NCBI RefSeq assembly: GCF_009763255.1
Contig: NZ_WSJB01000004.1
Span: 124,001-188,000, forward strand
Origin: Bordetella sp. 02P26C-1
Lineage (GTDB): Bacteria; Pseudomonadota; Gammaproteobacteria; Burkholderiales; Burkholderiaceae_B
Reading direction: 5' to 3'
DNA: 64,000 nt
The notes under the pieces are model-generated. The model was not told the DNA's origin and did no database searches. It saw only the letters and a list, made by a program, of their open reading frames with translations. The position numbers and the translations under genes were made by a program. Shown here piece by piece: positions 8,797 through 20,358 of this stretch. The number at the start of each line of letters is the position of its first letter. The stretch's first letter is position 1.

Positions 8797-9681
8797 TTAG
8801 TTAAAGCTGCCAATGCGGCCGAGGTCGCTGAAGTTCATCCAAATAAAGAAGGCTTTCCCGACGATGTTTTCGTCCGGGACAAAACCCCAATAACGGCTAT
8901 CGGCACTGTTGTCCCGATTGTCGCCCATGACGAAATAATTGCCTTCAGGTACTTTACAGCGTACTCCATTGCGGGCGTACTGGCAGTTCTGGATGTAAGG
9001 AAACTGCCAGATCGGGCCGTATACCTGGGGTTTATTCTCGTCCAGCAAGATCTGGTGGTCTACTTCGCCCAGCTTTTCCTTGTATTGCGCGATGTACGAG
9101 ACGCGGTCTGGCTCGAAATATTCCCCGTCCTTGACGTGCGGCACAAGCTCGCCGTTGATGTAGAGCTTTTTATCCACGTAGGCGACCTCGTCGCCCGGCA
9201 GACCCACGACGCGCTTGATGTAATCGACGCTGGTATCGACGGGATAGCGAAACACCACCACATCGCCGCGCTGGGGCGAGCCCACGTCGATGATTTTCTT
9301 GTCGATGACAGGCAGACGCACGCCATAGTCGTACTTGTTGACCAGGATCAGATCGCCCGACTGCAAGGTCGGCAGCATGGAACCCGACGGAATGCGAAAG
9401 GGCTCGACCACAAAAGATCGCAGCACGAACACAAACAAGATGACCGGGAAAAAGCTGACCGCATATTCCACCCACCAGGGCGCGCGCGCAGCCGATTCCT
9501 GGGCGGCCTGACGCATGCGCGTGGCCTCCTGCGGATCGGTCACGTAGCCCGTGTCAACCGCCGCGGCGGCCTCGCGCCCGCGCGCTGCGCGCCGCCGGCG
9601 TAGCACCGTGATGTCCAACGCCCAAATTACGCCGGTCACCACCAACAGCACGAACAGGATCAGCGCGAAATTCCAACTCAT
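8797..9681 (-). CDS. lepB: Signal peptidase I
   Basis: A 294-residue membrane-bound serine protease that removes Sec signal peptides on the periplasmic side. It has an N-terminal membrane helix (about residues 3-22), a short cytosolic loop, and a second helix (about 72-90). The catalytic Ser lies in PSGSMLPTL and the general-base Lys in [13 protein letters not shown]. The C-terminal [14 protein letters not shown] motif is intact. It lies 22 nt after lepA and 1 nt before rnc, the standard order. Confidence 0.97.
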   Translation of the reverse strand: MSWNFALILFVLLVVTGVIWALDITVLRRRRAARGREAAAAVDTGYVTDPQEATRMRQAAQESAARAPWWVEYAVSFFPVILFVFVLRSFVVEPFRIPSGSMLPTLQSGDLILVNKYDYGVRLPVIDKKIIDVGSPQRGDVVVFRYPVDTSVDYIKRVVGLPGDEVAYVDKKLYINGELVPHVKDGEYFEPDRVSYIAQYKEKLGEVDHQILLDENKPQVYGPIWQFPYIQNCQYARNGVRCKVPEGNYFVMGDNRDNSADSRYWGFVPDENIVGKAFFIWMNFSDLGRIGSFN

Positions 9682-9703
9682 AGAGGGCCGCCTTCTTTAT
9701 TGA

Positions 9704-11497
<1,794 letters not shown>

Positions 11498-11621
11498 AGA
11501 GTGGATTTATAAGGGACAAAACGCGCGCACCAGGCGCACGGCGTGGAAGTCAATTCAAGCAGCCACCGAAAACGGGCTGCCGTGCCTAGCCGCCCGACCG
11601 CGTATTAGCCCAGGGACTCGC

Positions 11622-11648
11622 AAAAACGAGGGGGCGCATTGCGCCCCC
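11622..11648 (-). terminator. Terminator after mucD
   Basis: On the minus strand a G/C stem (inverted repeat 11630-11638 with 11640-11648) is followed by CGUUUUUG. It lies 40 nt after the mucD stop and before lepA, so it separates the fabF-rpoE-mucD unit from the lepA unit. Confidence 0.7.
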
Positions 11649-11687
11649 TTTCTTGTGGCAACCAGCTATTTTAGCCGGTCTTGCTGC

Positions 11688-13172
11688 TTATTTGGACGGC
11701 TCGATCGCAACCCACTGCGCCTGCTCGCCACGACGGACCAACAAACCGGCCGCCTTGCCCTTGGGGAGCTTGCCAACCAGGCTGTTGAACTGCGCCGCAT
11801 CGGTAATATCGGTCTGGTTCAGTGCCAGCACAATATCGCCCGATTGCAGGCCCACCGCACCGGCCGGCCCGGAGGCAGCACGGACCAGCGCGCCACCCTT
11901 GATGCCCAGCTTGCGCTGCAGTTCTTCGGGTACGTCCGCCACGATCAGTCCCAGGGCGTTGGTGCTGGTTTCCGCCTCGGGCTTGGCCTTGCTGGCGGCC
12001 TCGGCGGACTTCGCCTGCAACTCGCCAACCTTGACCGACAGCGTGACCATCTTGCCGCGACGCCAGACTTCCATATCGGCGCGTGTACCGGGCTTGGTCT
12101 GGCCGACGATACGCGGCAAATCGGACCAGCGCTTCACGGCTTCGCCGTTAAAGGACACAATCACGTCGCCAGCGCGTACACCGGCGTCGCCTGCCGGGCC
12201 TTCGGCCTCGACGTTGCTCACCAATGCGCCCTCGGCCTTGGGCAAACCGATGGCTTCGGCCACGTCTTTACCGACTTCGCCGATTTGCACGCCGATACGG
12301 CCACGCGTCACCTTGCCGTTCTCGCGCAGCTGGTCGGCTACGCGCATGGCCTCGTCGATAGGAATAGCCAGCGAGATACCCATGAACCCGCCGCTTCGCG
12401 ACACGATCTGCGAGTTGATCCCGACCACTTCGCCATTCAGGTTGATGAGCGGTCCGCCCGAGTTACCGGGGTTGACCGCCACGTCGGTCTGGATGAAAGG
12501 CAGATACTCGCCGGTATCACGGCTGATGGCGCTGACAATGCCTGCCGTTGCCGTGGAATCCAAACCGAAGGGCGAACCGATAGCCAGGACCCATTGGCCT
12601 TTCTGCAAGCGCTTGGGATCACCGATCTTCAGCGGCGTCATGTCCTTGGCGTCGATCTTGATGAGCGCCACGTCCGTGCGCTCGTCGGTGCCAATGACCT
12701 TGGCCTTGAATTCGCGGCCGTCGGTCAAGGTGACATAAATGTCCGCTGCGTCGCTGACCACGTGGTTATTGGTCAGGATGTAGCCGTCGGCCGAGATAAA
12801 GAAACCCGAGCCCACGCCACGCGGCACCTTGCGCTCTTCAGGCGCCTGGCGCGGGGCTGGCTGAGGTTGTGGCACGCCGGGACCCTGGAAATCGGGGCCG
12901 AAGAACCAACGGAACAATTCATAAGGATCGTTGGTGGCGCCGGGCGCGCGCACGGGGACGGTAGCCGTCGTGCGAATGTTGACGACCGCGGGGTCCGCCT
13001 TGGCGATGATCGCACTGAAATCAGGCAGCGCCACCGCGGGGCCAGCCGCCGCCGGAGGCGTTTGAGCTAGAGCTGGCGCCGTCGGTCCGAAAGCGCCGGC
13101 CAGCAGAACGGCCGAGAGAACGGTGGGGGCAAAGCGCCGCAAAAAAGGGGTCGACACTGAATGTGATTCCAT
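11688..13172 (-). CDS. mucD: Periplasmic serine protease of the DegP/MucD family
   Basis: A 494-residue HtrA-type protease and chaperone that degrades misfolded envelope proteins. A signal peptide ends at about residue 36 (ALAQ). The catalytic His is in NNHVV, the Asp in DVALIKI and the Ser in GNSGGPL. Two PDZ domains follow (about residues 280-370 and 400-490). A Pro/Gln-rich linker lies before the protease core. CGGAG precedes the ATG. It follows rseB, so in this cluster it is the last gene of the sigma-E operon, as in Pseudomonas and Bordetella. Final helix residues are normal. Confidence 0.95.
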   Translation of the reverse strand: MESHSVSTPFLRRFAPTVLSAVLLAGAFGPTAPALAQTPPAAAGPAVALPDFSAIIAKADPAVVNIRTTATVPVRAPGATNDPYELFRWFFGPDFQGPGVPQPQPAPRQAPEERKVPRGVGSGFFISADGYILTNNHVVSDAADIYVTLTDGREFKAKVIGTDERTDVALIKIDAKDMTPLKIGDPKRLQKGQWVLAIGSPFGLDSTATAGIVSAISRDTGEYLPFIQTDVAVNPGNSGGPLINLNGEVVGINSQIVSRSGGFMGISLAIPIDEAMRVADQLRENGKVTRGRIGVQIGEVGKDVAEAIGLPKAEGALVSNVEAEGPAGDAGVRAGDVIVSFNGEAVKRWSDLPRIVGQTKPGTRADMEVWRRGKMVTLSVKVGELQAKSAEAASKAKPEAETSTNALGLIVADVPEELQRKLGIKGGALVRAASGPAGAVGLQSGDIVLALNQTDITDAAQFNSLVGKLPKGKAAGLLVRRGEQAQWVAIEPSK

Positions 13173-13214
13173 GAGAGAGAACTCCGAAAACTCCCCAGAC
13201 CTTTTACAGGCTCG

Positions 13215-14273
13215 TTATTGTGACTTCGAAACCGGGACGTATTCAGTCGAGGTCGCCAGCTGTTCCAATGTCGCAGCCGGGACTTCACCCAACGCGGTCA
13301 ACCAGAAATCCGCGATGCGCGTGCTGTAAATATTGATCGCACCGCGCCGCACAGCACCCTCGGCCATCGGTTGTTCATGCTGCTTATCGTAGGGCTCAAT
13401 GAACACCGAAATCGCCGCGAGGCCATCCGACAACACCAGTTGATTGACTTTGTTGCGTCCCATTGAGCGCGCGACTTGCATAACCGCTACAAAACCGCCT
13501 GGGGCAGGAATACGCCAGCCTTGCGCAGCTAGGTCTACGGGCTCAACGGGGGGTTGGACAACCTTCCAGTCACGAATGTTCCACGGAGATTGCAATTCTT
13601 TTGGATCTACCCCATCACCCACGCGTATCGACGAAAACGACACCTGTTCGATGACGCGCTGGTCATGATCGACCGTTTGGGCGCGCAGCAGTAAGTTGGT
13701 CTTTGCATCCGCGCAGAGGCGATAACCATAACGCTGTCCGTCGCGCGGCTGAATCGTGATCAGCCGGCATTGGCGGTCCGCGACGCGATGCATGCCGTCT
13801 TGCAAACGGATGTCGTAGTACTGCGCCAATTCTTTCGGGTTACCGAGCAGCAAACCCGGAAAGCGGTCGCCCCGGCGCGGCTCCATCAAGACGGTTTTAC
13901 GCTCGGGGATGAGGCACTGAATCTCATCGTTGTGCCGCAGATATTCTCGCGGCTGACCATCGAGGATTTCCAATCGTTCGCGTTCGCCCGTGCCATCGAC
14001 CAGATGCACCAGACGCGACGACTGTATAGCCTCGCCTTGCTGGTACATGAAGACGCCCGAGTAGTCTTGCTTGCGCGCCGCCTGCTGGATGTCATAGAGC
14101 AACTGCACGGCCGCATCGGGGGCAGCGCTTTGCGCCTGGGCGCTATTCTGACTCGCCGCGAGCCCAACAAGCATCAAAGCCGCGAAGGCCCACGCGGCGC
14201 CATCGACGGGCCGGCGCATCGACCGGGCGCGATTGAACACGGGACGACAGAACTGTTGCAGCTGCGCGATCAA
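13215..14273 (-). CDS. rseB: Sigma-E regulatory protein RseB/MucB
   Basis: A 352-residue periplasmic protein that binds RseA and shields it from proteolysis until lipid or outer-membrane protein stress is sensed. It has the MucB/RseB N-terminal lipid-binding domain (YDIQQAARKQDYSGVFMYQQG, LVHLVDGTGERERLEILDG) and the C-terminal domain ending near residue 350. I use the TTG at 14273, because a GGAG lies 7 nt before it and it overlaps the rseA stop as TTGA. The first ATG (14219, MRRPVD) has no Shine-Dalgarno. Either start leaves a signal peptide ending near NSAQAQ. Confidence 0.88.
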   Translation of the reverse strand: MIAQLQQFCRPVFNRARSMRRPVDGAAWAFAALMLVGLAASQNSAQAQSAAPDAAVQLLYDIQQAARKQDYSGVFMYQQGEAIQSSRLVHLVDGTGERERLEILDGQPREYLRHNDEIQCLIPERKTVLMEPRRGDRFPGLLLGNPKELAQYYDIRLQDGMHRVADRQCRLITIQPRDGQRYGYRLCADAKTNLLLRAQTVDHDQRVIEQVSFSSIRVGDGVDPKELQSPWNIRDWKVVQPPVEPVDLAAQGWRIPAPGGFVAVMQVARSMGRNKVNQLVLSDGLAAISVFIEPYDKQHEQPMAEGAVRRGAINIYSTRIADFWLTALGEVPAATLEQLATSTEYVPVSKSQ

Positions 14274-14770
14274 CGTCCTACTCCGCCATCGAAAGACACC
14301 TGACGCACGGCGCTGGGGCCCGCCATCTGGCGATGCGCTTCCAGGTAATCACGCAATACAGGGGTTTCGTTGAGGGAGGCATCCGCCACCGTACGAATTT
14401 CGCCGGGGCTGGTAGCGCCGCCCATCACGTACGGCTGCGCCACCCAGGCCACGGTCGCCACGGCGGCGGCCACGGCCAGGCCAGACAAGCCCATCCGGAT
14501 GGGAGAACGACGTCGCTGCGGTGCGACGATAGGCAGCTCGGCATCGAGTGCGCGCGACAACCGCGCCTGAAAGTCCGCGCTGGGACGCACGGCCAGATCC
14601 GAGTTACGCAGGGCATCGCCAATCAGGTGATAAGTGTCCCAGGTACGGCGGCCCTGCTCGCTGGCCAATTCGGAAAAATTAATGTCGGACGGCTCTCCGT
14701 CCATCCACGCGGACAACGATTCCTCTAGGGATAATTCGGTCTCGACCGCGGATTTTGCTGTTGACTGCAT
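14270..14770 (-). CDS. rseA: Anti-sigma-E factor RseA/MucA
   Basis: A 166-residue inner-membrane anti-sigma factor. The cytosolic N-terminus has the sigma-binding domain (LEESLSAWMDGEPSD, then TWDTYHLIGDALR). One membrane helix follows (about residues 94-113, GLSGLAVAAAVATVAW), then a short periplasmic part of about 50 residues that would bind RseB. It lies 12 nt after rpoE and overlaps the rseB TTG start, so the operon rpoE-rseA-rseB is compact. Release of sigma-E would need DegS- and RseP-type proteolysis; those genes are not in the window. Confidence 0.93.
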   Translation of the reverse strand: MQSTAKSAVETELSLEESLSAWMDGEPSDINFSELASEQGRRTWDTYHLIGDALRNSDLAVRPSADFQARLSRALDAELPIVAPQRRRSPIRMGLSGLAVAAAVATVAWVAQPYVMGGATSPGEIRTVADASLNETPVLRDYLEAHRQMAGPSAVRQVSFDGGVGR

Positions 14771-14782
14771 GACTGCCGCTCC

Positions 14783-15382
14783 TTACCAACGACGCTCGGC
14801 ATCGGTATCCAGCAACGGACGCAATTGGGCGGCAATGGCTTCGCGCGCACGGAAAATGCGCGAGCGTACCGTTCCAATTGGACAGTCCATGCTCTGGGCG
14901 ATGTCTTCGTAACTCATACCTTCGATCTCACGCAGCACGATAGCCGTGCGCAACTCTTCGGGCAAACCATCGATAACGGCATTGACCGTCTCGGCGATTT
15001 CCCGGCTTGCGACCATGGATTCCGGCGTGCTGATGTCTGTTAGGTTGTCTGTTTCGTTAAAAGTTTCACCGTCTTCGCTTTCTATTGCATTTGGCGCACT
15101 GGGACGACGGCCGGCCGAGGCCAGCCAGTTGCGCGCGGTGTTGACGGCAATGCGGTAAAGCCAGGTGTAAAAGGCGCTTTCGCCCCGGAATTGAGGCAGT
15201 GCGCGATACGCTTTGATGAAGGCTTCCTGGGCCACGTCCTCGATTTCCGAGGGATCGCGGATCATGCGCCCAAGCAGCCGCAGGATCTTGCGCTGGTACT
15301 TGAGCACCAGCAGATCGAAAGCTTTTTTATCCCCGCGCTGGACGCGGGCGACCAATTCGGCGTCTACGTCGCGCTCGCTCAT
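14783..15382 (-). CDS. rpoE: RNA polymerase sigma factor RpoE (AlgU type)
   Basis: A 199-residue group 4 sigma factor of the envelope stress type. Region 2 has DLLVLKYQRKILRLLGRMI and the VAQEAFIKAYRALPQFRG segment. Region 4 has REIEGMSYEDIAQSMDCPIGT. Its ATG overlaps the stop of the small upstream gene (ATGA at 15379-15382). The neighbours rseA, rseB and mucD downstream define the sigma-E circuit. A matching promoter sequence is seen in front of the YccA-family gene at 5698; I did not find one directly in front of rpoE. Confidence 0.96.
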   Translation of the reverse strand: MSERDVDAELVARVQRGDKKAFDLLVLKYQRKILRLLGRMIRDPSEIEDVAQEAFIKAYRALPQFRGESAFYTWLYRIAVNTARNWLASAGRRPSAPNAIESEDGETFNETDNLTDISTPESMVASREIAETVNAVIDGLPEELRTAIVLREIEGMSYEDIAQSMDCPIGTVRSRIFRAREAIAAQLRPLLDTDAERRW

Positions 15383-15726
15383 GAAGCGTTCCTAGAGTCG
15401 TGAGACCGCAGGCGCCGGGCCGCACTGACCAGTATGCATAGACGGCGCCATGCTCGGGCGGGCACTAAAGGCTGCCAGATAGAAAGATGCAGGCAGTGTG
15501 CGCCCTGCCCCGCGGACCCGGTCTGCAATTGCAAATAAAGCCAGAACGGCCCGCGCCGGCTGTCGCGCAGCACGGCGGGAAACCAGCTGCGGCCCAGGCG
15601 AATTTGCCAGGTTCTGCTGCCCGCCACCGCACGCAGTGCGCGGGCGCGGACAGGGCGGCGCCCATGCGTCTGAGCCAAAGCCGGCTCGGACGCTGGCCGG
15701 GCCCGCCGGATCGGACGCAGTGGCAC
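15379..15726 (-). CDS. Small YgfX-like hypothetical protein ahead of rpoE
   Basis: An open frame between fabF and rpoE whose stop codon overlaps the rpoE start (ATGA). With the GTG at 15726 it gives 115 residues. The C-terminal half (TWQIRLGRSWFPAVLRDSRRG, later HLSIWQPLVPARAWRRLCIL) resembles the soluble end of YgfX-type proteins, including the W-RRL segment. The N-terminal half is Arg/Pro-rich and lacks the two membrane helices normally present, so the gene may be degenerate or begin in a shifted frame. Neighbouring frames are open as well because of the high G+C content. A real or decaying gene is likelier than chance; function unknown. Confidence 0.4.
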   Translation of the reverse strand: MPLRPIRRARPASEPALAQTHGRRPVRARALRAVAGSRTWQIRLGRSWFPAVLRDSRRGPFWLYLQLQTGSAGQGAHCLHLSIWQPLVPARAWRRLCILVSAARRLRSHDSRNAS

Positions 15727-15766
15727 GCACTGCGTCCAGGAACTGGACTCCCGAAGGACGCCCAAA

Positions 15767-16996
15767 TTAGATCCGGCGAACGGCCATGGAGCCGTTGGTG
15801 CCGCCAAAACCAAAGGAATTGGAAATTGCGACATCGATCTTCAGGTCCCGCGCCTCGTTGGCGCAGTAGTCCAGATCACACTCGGGATCCTGGTTAAAGA
15901 TGTTGATCGTCGGGGGCGACTTCTGGTTGTACACCGCCAGCGTCGTGAACACAGCTTCGATACCGCCGGCCGCGCCCAACAAGTGACCCGTCATCGACTT
16001 CGTCGAATTGACCACCAGTTTCTTGGCGTGATCACCAAAGGCGAGCTTCAGTGCGTCGGTTTCGTTCTTGTCACCCAGCGGGGTAGAGGTACCGTGCGCA
16101 TTGACGTAGTTCACCTCGTCGAGGTTGATGCCGCCATTGCGCAGCGCGTTGATCACGCCACGACGCGGACCATCTTTGTCCGGTGCAGTGATGTGATGCG
16201 CGTCGGAGCTCATGCCGTAGCCCGCGAACTCGCCATAGATGCGAGCGCCACGCTTTTTGGCATGCTCGTATTCTTCGAGCACCAGGACACCCGCGCCTTC
16301 GCCGAGCACGAAGCCATCGCGATCACGATCCCAGGGTCGCGAAGCGGTGGTCGGATCATCGTTACGCGTGGACAAGGCGCGCATCGCGGCAAAGCCACCG
16401 ATACCCAAGGGCGAAACCGTGGATTCCGCACCGCCGGCGACCATGACGTCGGCGTCGCCGTATTCGATCAGACGCGCGGCATCACCAATGCAATGCAAGC
16501 CCGTCGTGCATGCCGAGACCACGGCATAGCTCGGGCCTTTCATGCCAAAGCGAATCGACAATTGACCGGAAATCAGGTTGATCAACGAGGCCGGCACGAA
16601 AAACGGCGAGATACGACGCGGTCCCTTGGCCAGGAACTCGGTCTGCGTTTCCTCGATGCGCGGCAGGCCGCCAATGCCGGAGCCTACGATGACGCCGATA
16701 CGCTCCGCGTTTTCCTCGGTCACGGTCAGACCGCTATCTTGCCAAGCCTGGATGCCCGCGGCCATGCCGTAATGGATAAAAGTATCCATCTGGCGGGCTT
16801 CTTTGGCGGGCATGTACTGCGTGACGTCGAAGTCTTTGACCTCACCGGCGATGTGCGTGGTGATGGCTGAAGGATCGAAACGGGTGATGCGGCTAATGCC
16901 GGAACGTCCGTTGACGATATTGTCCCAGGCTGTGGAGATATCGTTGCCCACGGGCGATACGATACCCAGGCCAGTAATGACGACTCGTCGCTTCAC
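15767..16996 (-). CDS. fabF: 3-oxoacyl-[ACP] synthase II (FabF)
   Basis: A 409-residue elongating condensing enzyme of fatty-acid synthesis that joins malonyl-ACP to acyl-ACP. The active-site Cys is in VSACTTG; the two His are in NAHGTSTP and MTGHLLGAAGG. The start is GTG at 16996 (MKRRVVITG), preceded by AGGAGTCCTCC. It lies after acpP with about 180 nt between. It is the last gene of the fab cluster and the next gene leads into rpoE. Confidence 0.96.
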   Translation of the reverse strand: MKRRVVITGLGIVSPVGNDISTAWDNIVNGRSGISRITRFDPSAITTHIAGEVKDFDVTQYMPAKEARQMDTFIHYGMAAGIQAWQDSGLTVTEENAERIGVIVGSGIGGLPRIEETQTEFLAKGPRRISPFFVPASLINLISGQLSIRFGMKGPSYAVVSACTTGLHCIGDAARLIEYGDADVMVAGGAESTVSPLGIGGFAAMRALSTRNDDPTTASRPWDRDRDGFVLGEGAGVLVLEEYEHAKKRGARIYGEFAGYGMSSDAHHITAPDKDGPRRGVINALRNGGINLDEVNYVNAHGTSTPLGDKNETDALKLAFGDHAKKLVVNSTKSMTGHLLGAAGGIEAVFTTLAVYNQKSPPTINIFNQDPECDLDYCANEARDLKIDVAISNSFGFGGTNGSMAVRRI

Positions 16997-17174
16997 GGAG
17001 GACTCCTAAAACAGACAAAAGAAAGGCGGTTCTCGGATGCGCCATGCGAACGGCACACCAGCAGACGTATCTTAACAATACCCTGCCAGCGAACCGCACG
17101 ACACCCCTGAAACCGCCCCGATCCCGATCGCCAGCCGAAAACGGCATGACGGCGGGAAAATTTACAGGCTGCGC

Positions 17175-17414
17175 TTACTGCTTACCGTGCGAATTGATGT
17201 AATCAATCGCTTGCTGCACGGTCGTGATCTTCTCGGCCTCTTCGTCGGGGATCTCGGTCTCAAACTCGTCTTCGAGCGCCATGACCAGTTCCACCATGTC
17301 GAGCGAATCGGCACCGAGGTCGTCAAGGAAGGAGGATTCGTTCTTGATCTCGGCTTCGTTCACGCCAAGTTGTTCAGCGACGATCTTCTTGACGCGCTGT
17401 TCGATGCTTTCCAT
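17175..17414 (-). CDS. acpP: Acyl carrier protein
   Basis: A 79-residue acidic carrier of growing acyl chains. The phosphopantetheine attachment Ser is in GADSLDMVE. The start is MESIEQ (ATG 17414); codons further upstream in the frame do not match the family. It lies between fabG (126 nt upstream) and fabF, and is typically the most highly expressed gene of the cluster, so an extra promoter in the upstream gap is plausible. Confidence 0.98.
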
Positions 17415-17540
17415 GCAGATCTCCAATTGGGAAAAATCCCGCGAATTATAGCTAAGCGCAGAGGAATGCAAACGCCTAGCCGTGAGAAAAGTAACTTTAC
17501 GCCCGTGGGCGTACCCTAAAACCGGCCCTGAAAGACCGAT

Positions 17541-18296
17541 TTATTGCATATACATTCCGCCGTTGACGTGCAGCGTGGTCCCGGTAATGTAACCCGCTTG
17601 CGGGCTCGCTAAAAAGGCCACCGCGTGCGCGATATCTTCGGCCGCGCCCAAACGCCCCAACGGAATTTGCTGCATCAGCGCCGAGGTCTGAGCCTCGCCC
17701 AACGCACGGGTCATGTCCGTGTCGATGAAACCCGGGGCGACGCAGTTGACCGTGATATTACGGCTGCCCAATTCACGAGCCAGCGCGCGCGACATACCGG
17801 CCACGCCTGCCTTGGCGGCAGCGTAATTGGCCTGGCCTGCGTTGCCGCTGGCGCCCACCACCGAGGTCACGTTGATGATACGACCCCAACGAGCCTTCAT
17901 CATGCCGCGCATGACGGCGCGTGACAAGCGGAATACGGCCGCGAGGTTGGTGTCGATCACCGCGCTCCAGTCGTCGTCTTTCATCCGCATGGCGAGGTTA
18001 TCGCGCGTGATGCCGGCATTATTGACCAAAATGTGAGGACCGCCTTCCGGGGCCTTGCTGAGCGTCTCGATCAACGCTTCGCTGGCTTGGGCGTCCGTCA
18101 CATCAAGGACCACGCCGCGGCCACCGAACGGCGCGAGCGCTTCGCTGATGGCTTGCGCGCCCGACTCGCTGGTCGCCGTACCCACGACGATAGCACCGCG
18201 TTGCGCGAGTTCCAAGGCGATAGCCTTGCCGATCCCGCGCGTGGCGCCAGTGACGAGGGCCACTTTACCTTGCAGTTCTGCCAATTGTTTGTCCAT
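17541..18296 (-). CDS. fabG: 3-oxoacyl-[ACP] reductase (FabG)
   Basis: A 251-residue short-chain dehydrogenase that reduces 3-oxoacyl-ACP with NADPH. The nucleotide-binding motif is TGATRGIGKAIA; the catalytic Tyr and Lys are in YAAAKAG, and Asn is in NNAGITRD. The C-terminal YITGTTLHVNGGMYM is typical. It lies 54 nt after fabD in the fatty-acid cluster. Confidence 0.96.
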   Translation of the reverse strand: MDKQLAELQGKVALVTGATRGIGKAIALELAQRGAIVVGTATSESGAQAISEALAPFGGRGVVLDVTDAQASEALIETLSKAPEGGPHILVNNAGITRDNLAMRMKDDDWSAVIDTNLAAVFRLSRAVMRGMMKARWGRIINVTSVVGASGNAGQANYAAAKAGVAGMSRALARELGSRNITVNCVAPGFIDTDMTRALGEAQTSALMQQIPLGRLGAAEDIAHAVAFLASPQAGYITGTTLHVNGGMYMQ

Positions 18297-18350
18297 GTCA
18301 GTTTCCGTGTATGTGGCGATGTGCGTGCAATGCCGAGGCGTGCCCCGGCG

Positions 18351-19280
18351 TTACGACAGCGTCGCCAGCGCGGCTTCGAGAGAGGCCGGATCGGTAATCG
18401 ACAGACCAACGAGTTCGCTGTCGATACGCTTGGTCAATCCGGCGAGGACTTTGCCCGGCCCGCATTCGACCACGTGGGTAACGCCTTGGGCTTTCATGGC
18501 CTGCAGGGTTTCGACCCAACGAACCGGATGCCATGCCTGGCGCACCAAGGCGTCGCGGATGGCTTCGGGATCGGCGGGCGTGGCCACGTCAACGTTATTG
18601 ATCACGGGCACTTGCGGAGCCGCGAGGGAGATCTTGGCGAGCGCATCGGCCAGCACATCGGCGGCCGGGCGCAGCAGGCTGGAATGGAACGGCGCGGACA
18701 CCGGCAACGGCAGCGCGCGCTTGGCGCCGGCTGCCTTGGCGGCCTCACAGGCGCGCTCGACAGCGGCTTTGTGGCCGGCGATCACGACTTGCGCGGGCGC
18801 GTTGAAGTTCACGGCTTCGACGACCTCGCCTTGCGCCGCCTCGGCGCACGCAGCGCGTACCGCATCGTCGCTCAGACCCAAGATCGCCGCCATGCCACCC
18901 GTACCCACAGGCACCGCGGCCTGCATGGCATCGGCGCGCACGCGCACCAGGCGCACGGCGTCTTCGAGTGCCAGACTACCGGCAGCCGTCAGGGCGGAAT
19001 ACTCGCCGAGGCTGTGACCGGCTACCAAGGCGGGCATCGGGCCGCCTGCGGCACGCCAGGCGGCGAACACCGCAACGCCGGCCGTCAGCATGGCGGGCTG
19101 AGTATTGGTGGTGAGGTTGAGCTGATCCGCGGGGCCCTGGGCGATCAGAGCGCCCAAATCCTGCCCCAACGCTTCACCCGCGCGCGCGACCACATCGGCC
19201 ACGGCGGCATTGCCGGCCCAGACATCGAGCATGCCGACCGACTGAGATCCCTGGCCGGGAAAGACAAACGCGATTTTCAT
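18351..19280 (-). CDS. fabD: Malonyl-CoA-[ACP] transacylase (FabD)
   Basis: A 309-residue enzyme that transfers malonyl groups from CoA to ACP. FPGQGSQSVGML opens the protein, the nucleophilic Ser is in GHSLGEYSAL, and the catalytic His and Gln are present in the expected positions (SAPFHSSL). It lies about 90 nt after fabH. Confidence 0.97.
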   Translation of the reverse strand: MKIAFVFPGQGSQSVGMLDVWAGNAAVADVVARAGEALGQDLGALIAQGPADQLNLTTNTQPAMLTAGVAVFAAWRAAGGPMPALVAGHSLGEYSALTAAGSLALEDAVRLVRVRADAMQAAVPVGTGGMAAILGLSDDAVRAACAEAAQGEVVEAVNFNAPAQVVIAGHKAAVERACEAAKAAGAKRALPLPVSAPFHSSLLRPAADVLADALAKISLAAPQVPVINNVDVATPADPEAIRDALVRQAWHPVRWVETLQAMKAQGVTHVVECGPGKVLAGLTKRIDSELVGLSITDPASLEAALATLS

Positions 19281-19371
19281 GATAGAAGCATCAACTGATT
19301 TCAGATTGGGAGAATACCCGAGATCGTGTGGAGGCCCGTCACCGGCGCGAGCCAGCGGGCCCGCGCGACGG

Positions 19372-20358
19372 TCACATACGTGCCAACACCGAACCCCAAG
19401 TAAAGCCGCCGCCCACGCCCTGCATCAGGACGAGCTGGCCCGGCTGTACGCGCCCGTCGCGGCGCGCGGCGTCCAGCGCGAGCGGAACGCTTGCGGCAGA
19501 CGTGTTGGCGTGCGAATCCACAGTGATCACGACCTTTTCGGTCGGCACGTGCAGCTTGCGCGCCAGGAAATTCAAAATCCGGACATTCGCCTGATGTGGA
19601 ATGAGCCAGTCCACGTCAGAGACTTCGACGCCGGCCTCGGCGCAGACATCGCGCGCCGAACGGTCCAGCACGGTGACGGCTTGCTTGAAGACGGCCTGGC
19701 CGTCCATGCGCAGGAACGGATCGCCCACCACTGCGCCGTACGCCACATTGCCAGCCGCGCAGAGAATCTTGGTCTGCGAACCGTCGGCGTGCAGGTGCGC
19801 GGCCATGATGCCCGGCTCGTCGGAAGCCTTGAGCACAACAGCACCCGCACCGTCGCCAAACAATACGCAGGTGCTGCGATCGTTCCAGTCGAGGATGCTG
19901 GAGAAGACTTCGGCGCCGATCACCAGCGCGCAACGCGCCCGGCCAGCACGCACGAATGCGTCCGCGGTGCTCAGGGCATAGACAAAGCCGCTGCAAACCG
20001 CCTGCACATCGAACGCCGCGCCACCCTTGGCACCCAGATTGGCTTGCACCAGGCAAGCCGTGCTGGGAAACACAAAATCAGGCGTGGAAGTCGCAACGAT
20101 AATCAAGTCAACTTCGGAGGCGTCCACGCCCGCGTCGGCCAAGGCCCGACGCGCGGCTTCGGTCGCCAACTGGCTGGTGGTCACGCCACGTTCAGCCAGA
20201 TGACGTTGGCGTATCCCCGTGCGCTCGACGATCCATTCGTCGGACGTCGCGATATCGCGCGTCGCCAGTTCGGCGGCCAATTCGTCGTTGGAGACGACCC
20301 GCTCAGGCAAGAAACTACCGGAGCCAGCGATCTTGGCGTATGTCATTACCTTATCCAT
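19372..20358 (-). CDS. fabH: 3-oxoacyl-[ACP] synthase III (FabH)
   Basis: A 328-residue initiating condensing enzyme that joins acetyl-CoA to malonyl-ACP. The catalytic Cys is in [10 protein letters not shown], the His in [10 protein letters not shown] and the Asn in [14 protein letters not shown]. The ATG at 20358 shares its first base with the plsX stop (TGATG), which indicates coupled translation. A second in-frame ATG four codons later (MTYAKI) is also possible. The order plsX-fabH-fabD-fabG is conserved. Confidence 0.96.
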   Translation of the reverse strand: MDKVMTYAKIAGSGSFLPERVVSNDELAAELATRDIATSDEWIVERTGIRQRHLAERGVTTSQLATEAARRALADAGVDASEVDLIIVATSTPDFVFPSTACLVQANLGAKGGAAFDVQAVCSGFVYALSTADAFVRAGRARCALVIGAEVFSSILDWNDRSTCVLFGDGAGAVVLKASDEPGIMAAHLHADGSQTKILCAAGNVAYGAVVGDPFLRMDGQAVFKQAVTVLDRSARDVCAEAGVEVSDVDWLIPHQANVRILNFLARKLHVPTEKVVITVDSHANTSAASVPLALDAARRDGRVQPGQLVLMQGVGGGFTWGSVLARM

